This document shows positions 40,260-56,544 of a DNA stretch of 64,000 bases, one piece after another. A model generated the notes under the pieces. That model ran no database searches. It saw only the letters and a list, made by a program, of their open reading frames with translations, and was not told where the DNA came from. Both the position numbers and the translations under genes were made by a program. Origin of the DNA: Lamellibrachia satsuma (Eukaryota; Annelida; Polychaeta; Sabellida; Siboglinidae); contig BSQZ01000073.1 of the NCBI GenBank assembly GCA_033239005.1, positions 248,001 through 312,000 on the forward strand, given 5' to 3'. The stretch's first letter is position 1. Each line of letters opens with the position of its first letter.

Positions 40260-43200
40260 TAATCTCTATCGCTCCAATCGCAAAAAAAAGAATAAGGGAA
40301 CACGGAGGGGTAGCAAAAACTCTGAATCGGTGAGCGATGGTAGAAAAACTTTGAAAAAATGTTTAATTTGAGAAAGAAAGAATGTTCGAGTGCGAGTACT
40401 GCGGAAACCGCATTATATGCTTGAAATTTAAACCTGGCGAATATAAGGCAATGGGGAAACCTGGATGCATGTGGTTTTGCTTAAAATGCAAACAATAAAT
40501 TAAAACAAATATTCCCAATGAAAAGTTATTGATGGGAGATGAGAGTTGTATTTCAAAATTATGAACATACAAGACTTGAGGCCGTAGAGAAAAGGTTAGA
40601 TGCGAAATGCGATAGAAAAGAAGTAAAATAAATCACAAGGCAGGAAATAGATGCAAAGCATGTATGTAGGCCAAGTGATGATGAAACTATAACAATACAA
40701 ACCACCCAAGATAGTGAAAATGTTGTGCAAGAAACAGTAACAGAAATCAATTAAAGAAAAACCAGGGAAACAAATACAGATGATACTGAGCAAACGCCCA
40801 GACCCTCAAGGTAGTAATGAAAGACACTAAACAAAATGTGGAATTGTTTAAACGATTATCAAACTTAAGAGAAGCAGGGGACAAATATAAATGTCCCAAC
40901 ATCCAGCATGATTTAACAAAACAAGAAAGAGAGGAAGGAAGACACTCCCAGAGGAGGCCAGGTCAAAAGAGATACATGAGGGAAAATGGCTGTACAGGGT
41001 GAGACGCCCACCATGGATTTAAGCCCCGAAGGGACGAGGAGTAAAACAAACAAAGTCATATAACCAGAAAAACAATGTAAATACAAAAATGCACATAAAC
41101 AATTAACATGTTTTACACCAATGCTGTTCATTTTGTCTAGTCAATCAATTTAGTGAGTTCAAAGCTAGATTTGTATCGCATAAGTGTATGTTAATAGGGA
41201 TCACTGATGTTAAACCAAAAACGTAAGTTTTTACTAAACACAGCTGAACTGGGTTTGAGTGACTATGATTTATTCCATATCATTGATAAACATGGAAGAG
41301 GAGTTTGTATATATATATACTCACAAACACTTAACGCAACACCCTTCCTATCCTTGGAGTCCAATTTTCAAGAATCAGCATAGGTTGAGATATAATTAAA
41401 CAAAAAGATACTCTTCTGATAGGATGTATTTATAGAAGCCCAGTGGACAAGGAGAGTCCAACATTCTTCATCTATGTGTAACCCGCCCTCCTGAGATATG
41501 TGTCAACCTTGTTTTTAAACATATTCACGCTGTTAGCGGTTACACAATCTTTAGATAATTTGTTTCATTCATTTATTGTCCTCTATGAGAACATGTACTT
41601 CCTGATATTCAATCTACACTGATCCTTTAATAATGTTACTTTGTGTCCTCTAATTCTACTATCTTTTTGAGTGAGAAACAATATTTCTATCAATATTTTC
41701 ATACCCATTTAATATATTAGAAACTTCAATTTAATCTCCTCTTAACCTCCTTGTCTCTATGGTTGTTAAACCACATTCTTATAGGCTTTATTCATAACTG
41801 AGGTCTTTCAGTTCTGGAATCATTTTAGTTTCGTTCCTCTGTATTTATTCAATCGCATCTATATCCTTCTTACGATATGGCCTCCACGTTTGTATGCAGT
41901 ATTCTACATGAGGCCTAACTATTGCTTTATACAGAGGTATAATTAGCTTGTTTCCTTGTATGTTATATTTCTTCTAATCAACCCAAGAATTTGATTACCC
42001 TTTGAAGCTGCAATACCACACTGCTCTGAAACTTTCATATCAGCACTTAATATTACTCCTAAGTCCTTTTCTTTTACTGTAGTACCTGGAATATTATTTC
42101 TCAGTTTATAGTTTATATCCACGTTCCCGTTTACATTTAAAATAATTAATAACATCTGCCATTTTCAGACCATTTAACTAATTTGTCTAGATCGTTTTGT
42201 AATTTTTTTATCACCACCAATTTTAACCTTTCTAAATACTTCTGTGATGTCTGCAAATTTCAGTACGTTGCTTGATTTATTATTGTCCAAGTCATTGATA
42301 TATATTTATAATAATAAAGGTCCTAATACTGATCCTTGTAGTACCCCACTCAAAACAGAGTTCCAGTTCAGAAACCTCCCCATCTACTACAACACGCTGT
42401 CTTCTGTCTGTCAGCAATTGTTCAATCCTGTCGATTATGCCGTCCCCGATACCATGGGTTTTTAGTTTAAGTAGTAATCTTTGATGTGGGACTTTGTCAA
42501 AAGCTTTCTGAAAATCTATCTAAGTAGATAATATCTACTGGTGATCCCTCGTCTATCCACTTAGTGATTTCTTCCAAAAAACTATTTTTTTAAACATGAC
42601 CTCACTTTTAGGAATCAACGTTGAGATGGATTTATCCATTTATGCCTAACAAGGAAGTCCACCATATGGTCTTTAATTAACCTTTCTAATAATGTACAAA
42701 TCACTGATGTTAAACTTATTTCTCGAACCCTTTTTAAATAATGGTATGATGGTTGCTTCTTTCCATTCAAAACGAACCGCTCCGTCTCTTAGTGACAAGT
42801 TAAACACTCTTTTAAGTGGTATACCACTCTTTCAATTAGTAGTTTGGGAGGAATTCCATCGAGTCCAGGTGATTTATTATCCTTCAGTGCCTTGATTTTC
42901 TTAGTTACAATTTCTGGAGTTACAATTAACTGCCCTAAATAGTCCGATTTAGCCTCCAGAAATTTAGCAGATGGAACTAGTAATGAACAAATATCCTCTT
43001 TGGTAAAGAGTGAACTGGAATAACCGTTTAAGTCTTCCGGTTCCGCCATTAAAAATCCTTGTGATATTATATTTCCAGCACTGTCTTCTAGTGGCCCAAC
43101 CTTGTCTCGTACGTTTTGTTTATTCCTGACATATGCATAAAAACTCACATTTTATCTTGCTTGGAGATTTTAATTAACCAAATATAGACTGGCAAAGCTG

Positions 43201-43865
43201 GTGCACACCCTCAGATAATACTAATAGCCCATTCTCTAAATTTAAAGAAGGTATAAGAGATAATGTTCTCTTCCAACACGTTACACTCCCCACAGTGGGC
43301 AATTAGGAAATAAATGGAACACTCTTGATTTAGTTTCCACCAATGAAAAATGTATGGTAAATGACACAGTGTACGAAAGCCCACTTGGTAAGAGTGATCA
43401 CTCTGTCCTTAGTATTACATTTAAGTGTTTGCAGAAATAGCCAACCGTACACGGCTTAAATAGTATTACGACCAAGGGGATTATAGAGGTATGAATACTA
43501 ATTTGGACCATGCAGACTGGGGCGAGACACTTGGCAGTAACATTATAAACTACCAGTGGTTAGGTTTTTAAAGAGTATATTGATAAGGTATGGATGAAGG
43601 ATGAATTGGTCCATCATCAATTAGTTAGAAATATTAATATACACAAAGGGAAAGTACCCTTAAATAATAAAAAAACACTTTATGGAAGCGTTATATGGAG
43701 ACAAAAGAAGGAAATACTATACTGGATGTTGTAAGGCTAGAAATAAAGTCCGAGGAGGATGCAGAAGGAATTTGAGATGAAGCTAGCAACAGAAGCTAAG
43801 TCGAACACTAAAGTAGTATGGAAGTATATGAACTCTAAAGCCAAAGGCAGATGTCTTACGACACT
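40260..43865 (+). mobile_element. Unit-2 copy of LINE C
   Basis: ORF1 zinc finger from the ATG at 40,382 and ORF1 tail to 41,003. The ORF2 start follows near 41,109, then the nested LINE D copy, then the endonuclease and linker part 43,148-43,865. It differs from unit 1 by scattered single-base indels. Confidence 0.76.
41449..43147 (-). mobile_element. Unit-2 copy of nested LINE D
   Basis: Same 5' truncation point (SFYAYVRN at 43,147), same lost catalytic Asp (FADI near 42,245) and same junctions with LINE C, confirming that the nested insertion predates the duplication. Confidence 0.82.
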
Positions 43866-43892
43866 TTTTCAAGTGTTATCACTATAGAGCGA

Positions 43893-44152
43893 GGTAGTTG
43901 GGTGTTCTAACCACTGAGCCACTGTGGTCCTCACATTGAGAGCCCGGTGTTCTAACCACTGAGCCACCATGGTCCTCTCATTGAGAGTCCGGTGTTCTAA
44001 CCACTGAGCCACTGTGGTCCTCTCATTGAGAGTTGGGTGTTCTAACCACTGAGCCACCATGGTCCTCTCATTGAGAGTCCGGTGTTCTAACCACTGAGCC
44101 ACCATGGTCCTCGCATTGAGAGTCCGGTATTCTATCCACTGAGCCACTGTGC
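43893..44152 (-). repeat. Unit-2 copy of the 45-bp tRNA-like minisatellite
   Basis: Same number of units and same sequence as in unit 1, unlike the (TA)n and CACGCG tracts, which changed length. Confidence 0.75.
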
Positions 44153-44698
44153 ACCACACGGCAGGTGTTCACTTGACAAAGGAACATATATTTAAAGGGA
44201 TTGCATTGATTTAATGTTAGACTGACCTTTGTGAGCCAGACTGCCCATCTTCACTGACTGTAAGTCTGCAGGCAGCTAAACGCGTCCAGTCCATTGTCAG
44301 TGAGACAGCAGCTGGTCTCGTTTTGTGGGTGCAGACAAACAGCATTAGAGCCATCGAAAAAATAATGGAATATAAAACAATTTGTTTTACAAAATATAGG
44401 TTTTTAATAGAATGTTGGGTCCAATGTTGGGTCCAATGCGGGTCGAACGTGACTACTCACATTAGTTCTAAATTAAGAAATTAAGTAACTGTCAAGTAAC
44501 GCAGACTTAAGTTTCAGCCGGTCAAATTAAGATAAGACATGTTCACACGAAATCATAAGTAAGCAATAAATCATTCAACCACTAGACAATGTGCAGAATT
44601 CACGACTTAGTGCTTCCTGTATGACAATTTAAGACAATTTAGCAATTTACAGGTTGGAAATATTGGAATTCTGCATTTAGGCATTTTTCAGGGTATTT

Positions 44699-45499
<801 letters not shown>

Positions 45500-48400
45500 T
45501 ATGATTAAAATATGAAAAACAAGCCCCGAACAAACCGGACTGTACCGTACATAGCAATAGAAAATCTCGCGCAGGGCGCATTTGCTATGCACGGTCCAGC
45601 TTGGTTAGTTAGACAAAAACTTATTAGTATGCATAACATAAAACAGAATGCATTTTATTTTAGCAATAATTTGTTTCATTTCGATATTCATTTTTATACA
45701 ATGGAGAAAGACTGTTACAGTTGTGGGGCAAGACGCCCCGCGGGCTTCTGAGGGCGTCTGCCCCAGGCCTGAGGTAAGACGCCCACTATGAACAATATAC
45801 TTAATTAACGATTACACACTGTTAGTGATGGCAATCGTCACTAATGTTTTAGTATTAGATACTATGACCACACAACAATCGCTCGACAGCACAAATACCA
45901 CAAAATAATAACTTTATGAAAAACTACAGCCATTTTTTCATTAATGGGATTCCTGGTCCCGCCCTACCGTCAAAACCACAATGTTTTAGTAGAAAACACA
46001 CCAGAAAATGCAATAAAATGAATACGATGGACGCGAGGTCTGCGCCGCCAGATCTTCACCTGTCGCCCTCACGTCACGACAGCGGTAGATCTACCGCTGT
46101 TTGTAACTTGGCACCTATGCTCCGGGTCCTGGTGATTTAGTCACTATAGCATAGTCATTTGTTATTGTCATTATTAGCGAACACGACGCCTGTCTCGATG
46201 CGCCGGTCGTTTGCGGTCGGATATAATGACACGTTGATTATGTTGTCACGGACGCACAATTGTTACCTGTCTTGTATGTGTTGTTCTACCTGTCAGTTGA
46301 AGCAAAGGTAACTTATACTACACAGTATCTGGCCCACAAGACAGCTTAAAGCGTTTTACACTCCACCCCTGACAGACTTATTCACATCAACACCCAACAC
46401 CCAACACCCAACACCCAACACCCAACACCGCCACGCTGCAATTACTGGGACTATTCTTCCATATGTATCCCGTATCCACTTTTGTATATAGCCCGACAAT
46501 CGTTTAAATACAGCTGGATGAACCGGACTACCGTAGAATGGGCGTGTCGGTGACGTTAGTGCCCCTTTTACACGAAACCAGAGTCTGACTCGTTTGGGCG
46601 ACATCTTGCACGTTGACCATCTCAGAAAATAAATTGTTGGATTTCACGAAAACTCTGCTGCATGTTGCCGACAAGGCAAACACCAGAATACGCTTTTTGA
46701 AAAACATTTTTAATAATGCGGACATATTTGAATAATCTAAAGTCAAAATGTTGTCCGTCCTTTCGGTCAGCGGTGGTCAATGGTATGACTGCTGGTGCAA
46801 GGCATGTTGTCCGTACTACATGTCAACAGATCAGTTGAAACGACCAGTCCGGAGAAATCTTGCACTCTCTCATGTTCCAGCGTACTGAACCGCTTTGGAC
46901 TAACACCGCTGTGTGAATGAAGCTTATGTTTCGTCTTTTCTTCCGAGTTAACGACTGTAGAGCAAGCTTTGTGGCACTTGGTGTGTCGCCTGTAAGATTA
47001 TGTTTAATATCACCACAACACAACAGCGTGTAGCAACTACTGAGAACAACAGCAGCAACAGTAGCGTCCATGTCGTCGCAACTCAAGGATTATACCTGAC
47101 TAATGAGTAGCGTTTGTGGTTGGATACTCGGCTGCCACCGTTGACGTCATACTAGCGAGTGGGAGAGAATCACTCCGACCCACTTGGCCATGGTCCAGTA
47201 CTCTATGTGGGTCTTTCGGGACACCGCGTAGGCGTACCGAAGCCTAGTAATGATACGACATTCTAGGATTGTTACTAGGCTTGATTATCTAGGCTACGTG
47301 GCGCCACCATCCTTAGAGTTTGGATTCACTTACACTTTTCATTATTTGGTCCTACTGATACCCGGATGTTTGCCCGGAATTTGGGTAGCCAGTCGAATTG
47401 ACTCTTATAGTAACTCAACATACATGAGCAAAATGTTCGAAACTTTAAACTCACATTCTATTGACACAACTAACACTATATAAATAAATGGGATTGATAT
47501 TATGTAGTGTTCTCAGTGTAATTGCCAAAACAGATTCCACACACACCCGCTTTTGCGTCCGAACAGGTTTTGTGTTCGGTTATTAAAGCGCTAATTGTTT
47601 GGTTAAGTGTCTGAAATTACAAAAAGAAAACACATCGATACTGACATAAACAAACTCACTTGCCATTCTGTAGTCGTCCTTCGTCTTATCTTTTTTGTTT
47701 CATAACATATAATAATTTTTCAATTTGTGCTTGTAAAGTCATAATATAGTCATCGACATTAACTGATACTAAATTTAGGGATGGCATCAGTTGTACATGT
47801 ACTTGTGAACAATTCCTTCTCATATATCTAAAATTCATCGTAGGCCTATTTACATAAAGTGGAAAACAGTGACACTAAACAGTTTCACGAGTGACACTGA
47901 AGTAGGCCAATGGGTACTTGTTGCAGGTCACGTCTGTCGCATTGTCGAACAACCAGCGTTAGCCAATTATCGTTCTTCGTAGATTAGTCGGATGTGCATG
48001 CATGCGTAACTAATTTGGGATAAACTGACGCCGTGCTAGTCACTGACCACTACTTGGAGAGTTGAACTCGGCCTAGCAACACGTTGGCCACTATAAGAGC
48101 GAACAGTGCCATTGGAAAGTTTCACGGATATAACTAGAGAACATTATATGTAACAGTGCAACGGAGCGATACCTGAATTATTATCAGTGTGCGGGACATT
48201 TATCGGAGAAAAAACCACGGCAAACTGAACGGACGAAGGCGAAGGTTTGATTGTTTTTACTGTTAACATGTGTAATCGTACATACGTACATAATCATGTG
48301 TATAATCTTAAGTCAATGTTATCACTCCTCTACGTCTAAGTTATGTATATTTCTCGATATGTGTCTTGTTGTGTATGCTTGTGTCCCCCCCTTCTGTCTA

Positions 48401-49509
48401 TCTGTGAACTTCTGTCTCTGTCTGTCTGTCTCTCTGTCTGTCTGTCGATCTGTCGGCCTGTCTGTCTGTATGTCTGTATATCTGTGGGGTGGGCGGGGTG
48501 GGTGTGGTGGGTGGGGTGGGGGGCTTTTGCCAGGACTGATTTTGTTCTATGGGGGTTTTGTCCGTACACCGTACATATACCATATTAAACAACCACATTT
48601 TTATTTTAGTGTTATTGTTGTACTTGTTATTTCTCAACCACGTGTAATGTTACTGGATCAACATACAACGTTATGTACCGATTTGCCCTGTTCGCACGAT
48701 GCTGCACCTATGCGCACGATTATGCACCCATTCGCACGATTATGCACCAATTCACTCTGCTTAACTCAACCATAGAGGCGCAAAGCTGCTCTGTGGTTCA
48801 GTGTGTTGATTACTGCCAGGTGGTTCTACGCGTGGTCGCGTTCTTTATTGTGAGTCCGACAAACTACCGCCGAGCTACACGTTCTGCTTGGATTAGATAG
48901 AAACAATTGCACGGTAAATCGTTCGTCTTGTATTAGACGAAGACATTTAACGGCTTGTTGCGTGATATCCGTGATATCCGTGCCAACCGCTCCGTCCAAA
49001 CTACTCGGCGCCGGTTGACAGTTGTGATATTGCGACACAATCGCTGTGCCGCTGTCTGTAGATGTTATCATTAGTGAAAGATCGTTGACTCACCGACCCG
49101 TTGTCTTAATGAAGCAGTGTTGCTTACACATATTTAACTCGTCGACAAAGAAAGACACACACGAAGTCGTGTTGTGCAATTCGATAAACATTCGTTAGTG
49201 CATGTTTACGAATACGTACAGTAGCTGAATTGTTTAATACAACAGCAAACACACAATAATTGTAGCATACATGTATAGCATTATTTAGTAGCACAGTAAA
49301 CACAACATTGACCAGCATTGCACAATAAACATGTTAATAACTGAATGTTTATGTTGTGTTAACACATCACTGGACAAGCGAAGAATCGGGGGAGTTGAGG
49401 GAGGAGGTAGGTGTGAAAGAGAGTTTCAAGAGGAAGCTGGTGATGGGACGATTAAAGTGGACTATGTAAAGTTTGGTGGAGAACGAAAGAGGAACGGCTA
49501 ACGAAGATA
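45500..49509. other. Unit-2 copy of 22.3-26.3 kb, non-genic
   Basis: Nearly identical to unit 1. It keeps the GGGGCAAGACGCCCC hairpin (shortened by two or three bases), the 22-bp palindrome, the (AACACCC)n tract, the CTGT/G-rich tract (about 48,400-48,526) and the 21-bp repeat (48,685-48,760). No supported gene. Confidence 0.6.
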
Positions 49510-51765
49510 GCAATTTCGCTTAAGGTAGAAGGAGAAAAGGAGAACCGCTACTGAGACGAGAGGACAGCGAGAGATGGGGGAGGGGCGGGTGGAGACGGGG
49601 GGTGGAGACGACAGTGAGACGAGAGGACAGCGAGAGATGGGGGAGGGGCGGGTGGAGACGGGGGGTGGAGAGGACAGCGAGAGATGGGGGAGGGGCGAGT
49701 GGAGACGGGGGGTGGAGAGGACAGTGAGATGAGAGGACATCGAGAGATGGGGGAGGGGCGGGTGGAGACGGGGGGTGGAGACGACAGTGAGATGAGAGGA
49801 CAACGAGAGATGGGGGAGGGGCGGGTGGAGACGGGGGGTGGAGACGACAGTGAGATGAGAGGACAACGAGAGATGGGGGAGGGGCGGGTGGAGACGGGGG
49901 GTGGAGAGGACATCGAGAGATGGGGAGGGGCGAGTGGAGACGGGGGGTGGAGACGACAGTGAGATGAGAGGACAACGAGATATGGGGGAGGGGCGAGTGG
50001 AGACGGGGGGTGGGGACGACAGTGAGATGAGAGGACAACGAGAGATGGGGGAGGAGTGGCTGGAGACGGGGTGTGGAGAGGACAGCGAGAGATGGGGGAG
50101 AGGCGGGTGGAGACAGGGGGTGGAGAGGACAGCGAGAGATGGGGAGGGGCGAGTGGAGACGGGGGTGGAGAGGACAGCGAGAGATGGGGGAGGGGCGGGT
50201 GGAGACGGGGAGTGTAGACGACAGTGAGATGAGAGGACATCGAGAGATGGGGGAGGGCAGGTGGAGACGGGGGTGGAGACGACAGTGAGATGAGAGGACA
50301 TCGAGAGATGGGAGAGGAGTGGCTGGAGACGGGGGTGGAGAAGACAGCGAGAGATGGGGGAAGGGCGGGTGGAGACGGGGAGTGGAGACGACAGTGAGAT
50401 GAGAGGACATCGAGAGATGGGGGAGGGGCGGGTGGAGACGGGGGGTGGAGACGACAGTGAGATGAGAGGACATCGAGAGATGGGAGAGGAGTGGCTGGAG
50501 ACGGGGGTGGTGAGGACAGCGAGAGATGGGGGAGGGGCGGGTGGAGACGGGGAGTGGAGACGACAGTGAGATGAGAGGACATCGAGAGATGGGGAGGGCG
50601 GGTGGAGACGGGGGTGGAGACGACAGTGAGATGAGAGGACATCGAGAGATGGGGGAGGGCGGGTGGAGACGGGGGTGGAGACGACAGTGAGATGAGAGGA
50701 CATCGAGAGATGGGGAGGGCGGGTGGAGACGGGGAAGAAAACGACAGTGAGATGAGAGGACATCGAGAGATGGGAGAGGAGTGGCTGGAGACGGGGGTGG
50801 AGAGGACAGCGAGAGATGGGGGAAGGGCGGGTGGAGACGGGGAGTGGAGACGACAGTGAGATGAGAGGACATCGAGAGATGGGGAGGGGCGGGTGGAGAC
50901 GGGGGGTGGAGACGACAGTGAGATGAGAGGACATCGAGAGATGGGGGAGGGGCGGGTGGAGACGGGGGTGGAGACGACAGTGAGATGAGAGGACATCGAG
51001 AGATGGGGGAGGGGCGGGTGGAGACGGGGGAAGAAAACGACAGTGAGATGAGAGGACATCGAGAGATGGGAGAGGAGTGGCTGGAGACGGGGGTGGAGAG
51101 GACAGCGAGAGATGGGGGAAGGGCGGGTGGAGACGGGGAGTGGAGACGACAGTGAGATGAGAGGACATCGAGAGATGGGGGAGGGGCGGGTGGAGACGGG
51201 GGGTGGAGACGACAGTGAGATGAGAGGACATCGAGAGATGGGGGAGGGGCGGGTGGAGACGGGGGAAGAAAACGACAGTGAGATGAGAGGACATCGAGAG
51301 ATGGGAGAGGAGTGGCTGGAGACGGGGGTGGAGAGGACAGCGAGAGATGGGGGAAGGGCGGGTGGAGACGGGGAGTGGAGACGACAGTGAGATGAGAGGA
51401 CATCGAGAGATGGGGGAGGGGCGGGTGGAGACGGGGGGTGGAGACGACAGTGAGATGAGAGGACATCGAGAGATGGGGGAGGGGCGGGTGGAGACGGGGG
51501 AAGAAAACGACAGTGAGATGAGAGGACATCGAGAGATGGGAGAGGAGTGGCTGGAGACGGGGGTGGAGAGGACAGCGAGAGATGGGGGAAGGGCGGGTGG
51601 AGACGGGGGGTGGGGACGACAATGAGATGAGAGGCAGCGAGAGATGGGTGTGGGGGTGGAGACGGGTGGTGGAGACGAAAGTGAGATGAGAAGACAACGA
51701 GAGATGGGTGGGGGTGGGGTGGAGACGGGGGTGGAGACGACAGTGAGACGGGATCAGTGATGGAA
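49510..51765. repeat. G-rich minisatellite, 63/46-bp units, about 38 copies
   Basis: The plus strand repeats GAGAGATGGGGGAGGGGCGG then GTGGAGACGGGGGGTGGAGA. Long units (about 63 bp) carry an extra GACGACAGTGAGATGA piece; short units (about 46 bp) lack it. In the right half the units form a higher-order repeat of about 235 bp (starts near 51,063, 51,297 and 51,532) marked by a GGAAGAAAACGACAG variant. Each unit has G-runs spaced 1, 1 and 7 bases apart, a G-quadruplex pattern. Very long Ser/Pro/His/Leu frames on the minus strand (up to 795 codons) are open in all three phases and are not considered genes. Confidence 0.88.
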
Positions 51766-52184
51766 GGAGAACTAAAAACAAAATCAAGTCATTGAATGAA
51801 GGTATCTGTTGGCGTTGTGGAGCTCTCAAGTTGTTCTGCATTCTTGAACGAACTCCATTTATTTCCGTTTGCTGGACATAGAGAGGACACAACTCTTGCA
51901 CCTGCACACGTCGTCGCAGACTTATGTGCAGTAACGTGCGTCGAGTCGCTCAATTATTGGCAGTCTACCACAAGCAATTGTCGCGGTTCCGTGACTTTTG
52001 CCAATTACAGGCACCTCCATTGACCGAGACCTCAGGTTGTGCCAACATATAAGAAACACTAATTACTGCCATAAAGAGCGTTACAGTTTCATAGGACTCG
52101 CCTGTACGTGACCCAACCCAGCCACCGATAGGTTGTCAACAAAGGATCGCGGCGCTTGTGTCCTGAGGCGATTCATTATCGATT
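51766..52184. other. Non-genic stretch
   Basis: No gene or repeat recognised between the minisatellite and the tRNA-like segment. Confidence 0.4.
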
Positions 52185-52189
52185 GAAGT

Positions 52190-52275
52190 AGAATACTGTG
52201 TACGGTTGAGCAAGGTAGTAGAACGTCGTCCTTCGAATGAGACGACCTTGGTTTGAATCTACTTATTGCCATTCG
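52190..52275 (+). mobile_element. Possible tRNA-derived SINE head
   Basis: GGTTGAGCAAGGTAGTAGAAC is D-arm-like, GTCGTC...GACGAC forms a stem in the anticodon-arm position, and GGTTTGAATCT (52,250-52,260) matches the Pol III B box GGTTCRANNCC at nine of eleven positions. The A box is weak and the anticodon loop is ten bases, so it is not a functional tRNA. A (TA)n tract follows. Confidence 0.35.
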
Positions 52276-52322
52276 ATGCTTAGGCAGTTTCTTGTATGTG
52301 TGTATATAAGTATACATGCTTT

Positions 52323-53828
<1,506 letters not shown>

Positions 53829-53829
53829 C

Positions 53830-54880
53830 TGAGTGAACTGAGGAAAGTGGGACTCAAAGAAATATATTATATGTGTGTAAACGAGTACCTGGCAGTAGAC
53901 AGTGGTTGAATTATTAAGTCTATACGGGTGTTGTATTGTGGAGTTGGCTTCATTGGTCGAGGCGGCGAGTTATAGTGGCGGTCGTGAAAGCAATATTAAT
54001 CTGCCTGCTACTTGGTAGATTGTTTGAGACGGCGTTTGATTAACGACCCAATACAATGCACAACGCGTGCCGCTAATAATCGCCGGCGAATAGCGACTGT
54101 GATTGCCGTAGGTTCGACGCAGAAGGCATTTCAGATAGTAACGGTTCTGGCGGAGTAGGCGCTGAGGTAAAGGCAGCCCTACAGTTAACGGAAGGCTTTA
54201 ACATTTGTGAGAACTCGACTGTGATCTTTCAGACATCCGTGAGGACACATTGGCTTCCAGAAGCGACGGTAAAAACTTCTGCCGTCGGCTCTGTTTCGAG
54301 GAAAATTAACGGTAGCATTGGCGGTTTGGCGTAGACCGAAGCGAGCCAACGTAAGCAAGCACGACTTGACCGGAACTGAGTGACCTGTAATCGACTCCAG
54401 GTAGGCAATTACTAGGCTCGTTCGGACAATCGGTACATTAGCACTGGCACTGAGTGGTCAGCCACTGGTTGAACATTAATGATAACAACTGCGGGGTAAA
54501 TTTGGTAACGAGGGGCAAATGCACACCTTAATAACCGATTATTTGTCGAATAAAATAATACGTATTGGATAACATTATAAATATCATGTTATGACTCCCA
54601 CTGATACATATCTATAACATTCATTGTCTGATACTCATTATGTTATTTCTATGAGACTTGTTTTTATGAACTCACAACGGGCCTTTTCTTATTTGCTTTG
54701 AATTTGAAAGACCTGTCAACCTGTCCCCAATAATATAACGATGAAAGTCGATGTTTTAGAAAAAGTAGGAAAACTATATCTCTGCAAGAATGTTATTAAA
54801 GAACGTTATGAGAGACTTGAGACAAAAATAGGAATATGGTGAAAATGTTATCTTTTAACAAGGTTTAGTAATCCATAAAC
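53830..54880. other. Non-genic stretch, one unexplained open frame
   Basis: A plus-strand frame without a start codon stays open for about 77 codons (about 54,105-54,335, CRRFDAEGISDSNGSGGVGA...). It has no recognised domain and no clear splice sites on both sides. Nothing else is supported. Confidence 0.35.
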
Positions 54881-55085
54881 ACAATATCCAGGTGGAGAGT
54901 GGACAAGTAAGCCACTGACTTATCGAGATACAAGGAAGCCACTGACTTATCGAGAGACAGGGAAGCCACTGACTTATCGAGAGACAAGGAAGCCACTGAC
55001 TTATCGAGAGTCCAACAATTGTTCATCTGTATTTTACCCGCCCTTAGCAGAAACATGTAAACTTTTTTTTTTAAAGCACATTCAC
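54880..55085 (-). mobile_element. LINE 3'-end fragment with expanded 27-bp tail (LINE E)
   Basis: The minus strand reads RAGKIQMNNCWTLDKSVASL, matching the 3' end of LINE B (ENCWTLDKPMASLSTCHLDR). The LDKSVASLS segment is repeated four times (54,901-55,010) as a 27-bp unit TCTCGATAAGTCAGTGGCTT plus CCTTGTC. Only the last part of the LINE is present. Confidence 0.75.
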
Positions 55086-56540
55086 TACCTTAGTATTAAC
55101 ACAGTGAAGCAACATAGAAGCAACGCAAGTCTAAGACTTCAGTTTCTCGAAAGTGTCGTATTGTATTCGACGTATCGTGAAACAAACTCCCCACGCGTTT
55201 TGGCTTTCGTGTTTCCATTCACCCTGCGAATTAACTTGTTTACTAGTTAAAATTTTTATGTATTTCCCCATAAGTTTTTTATTAAGAACATTCCACCGAC
55301 TCCGATGACAACTTTAAAACAAATTAGGCCCGTTTAATTAAAACCAAGCAAGATTGTGAACCAAATATCAGCATTGTACATCTTGTTAATGACCAACTAC
55401 CCCGTATTAACAGGTAGACCAGACTGTCTAGTTTTCTTTCCCAATAGCATAACTTTTATATTTGCCAACTTTCTTCTCTTAATGAAACACAGTTCTTCCT
55501 TACTCAATGCGTTAACGGAGGTTAATGTTCTCATCGTTTTATTACTACGTTTCCATGGCTTGCTATGTCGAACGCAAGTTACCAGCAGTTTAACTACGTT
55601 ATAGATGATATAAATTGAACATCTCACCAATATTTAACCAGCGCCTGTTATTTATTAGATGAGGTCTTTCTGGTGTTTATACCGGATGTTTAGCTTCGGT
55701 CTGTGATATTCATGGTATTTTATGATATTCGTGTTATAATATTATGTCTCATACATAATAACCTCCGCAATATTGTCGTATAAACATTCCTGTTTCGACC
55801 TCCTCAACGTTATTCAATGCCTCGAATGAAAAGACCGACTGTAGCGATTCCAGTAAGATCCAGCGGCCTACGCCGTAAAGACTCCACAACGGAAATGATA
55901 GATCACTATGTCATTTACATTTCTTTTGGTCGTTATGGAGCTGACGCATTAATTAATTAAGATGAATAGTTATCAGGTGCGCTGTGTTCTGCGTACGGTG
56001 GATTGTCAGGTAATACATGGCACCCGCGTAATGCGACCGGACGGTGTAGAGTTGTAAACAGGAGGTACATAAGGAAACCGTGCCTGTGAAGCCCTCTAAG
56101 CAGGTAGTCAGTGACTGTGACTATCTGGCACCAAGATCGAGGTCACATGCCGAACCACGGGTCGGATTTGTTCTGATTGATCGCTTTGGCAAGGAATTAT
56201 TATAAACGTATCAAACGTAGCAGATGAGATCGGTCGGGGCACCGTATAATTTTTTTTGTATTGTTGATGGTCGGACCGGATATGTTTTGCATTAAATTGC
56301 AAACTATTGTCATGTGAAATGCAGTAATGGCGTAATGACACACCCCACCGCTTGATGCATCGTTCAAATAAAAACGATCTAAAGCACTACTGCGACGAGT
56401 TCAAATCACAACATTAGCTTATGGCTTTTGCTTCAAGAAAACGTTTTGTCATGCCCTATTGATTCACTTACATTAAGTTAAAATTATTTGATGAAACACA
56501 ACCATGATACATGAAAATGTAAAAAAATAAACATGTCTGT
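55086..56540. other. Non-genic stretch
   Basis: No supported gene. A basic minus-strand frame (55,630-55,397) looks somewhat protein-like (KPWKRSNKTMRTLTSVNALS) but has no motif I recognise. Confidence 0.4.
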
Positions 56541-56544
56541 ATGG

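Noticed and set aside
49498..51907. Minus-strand reading frames of 503-795 codons rich in Ser, Pro, His and Leu
   Set aside because: All three phases are open across the same minisatellite, unit length changes shift the phase, and there is no domain or splice support.
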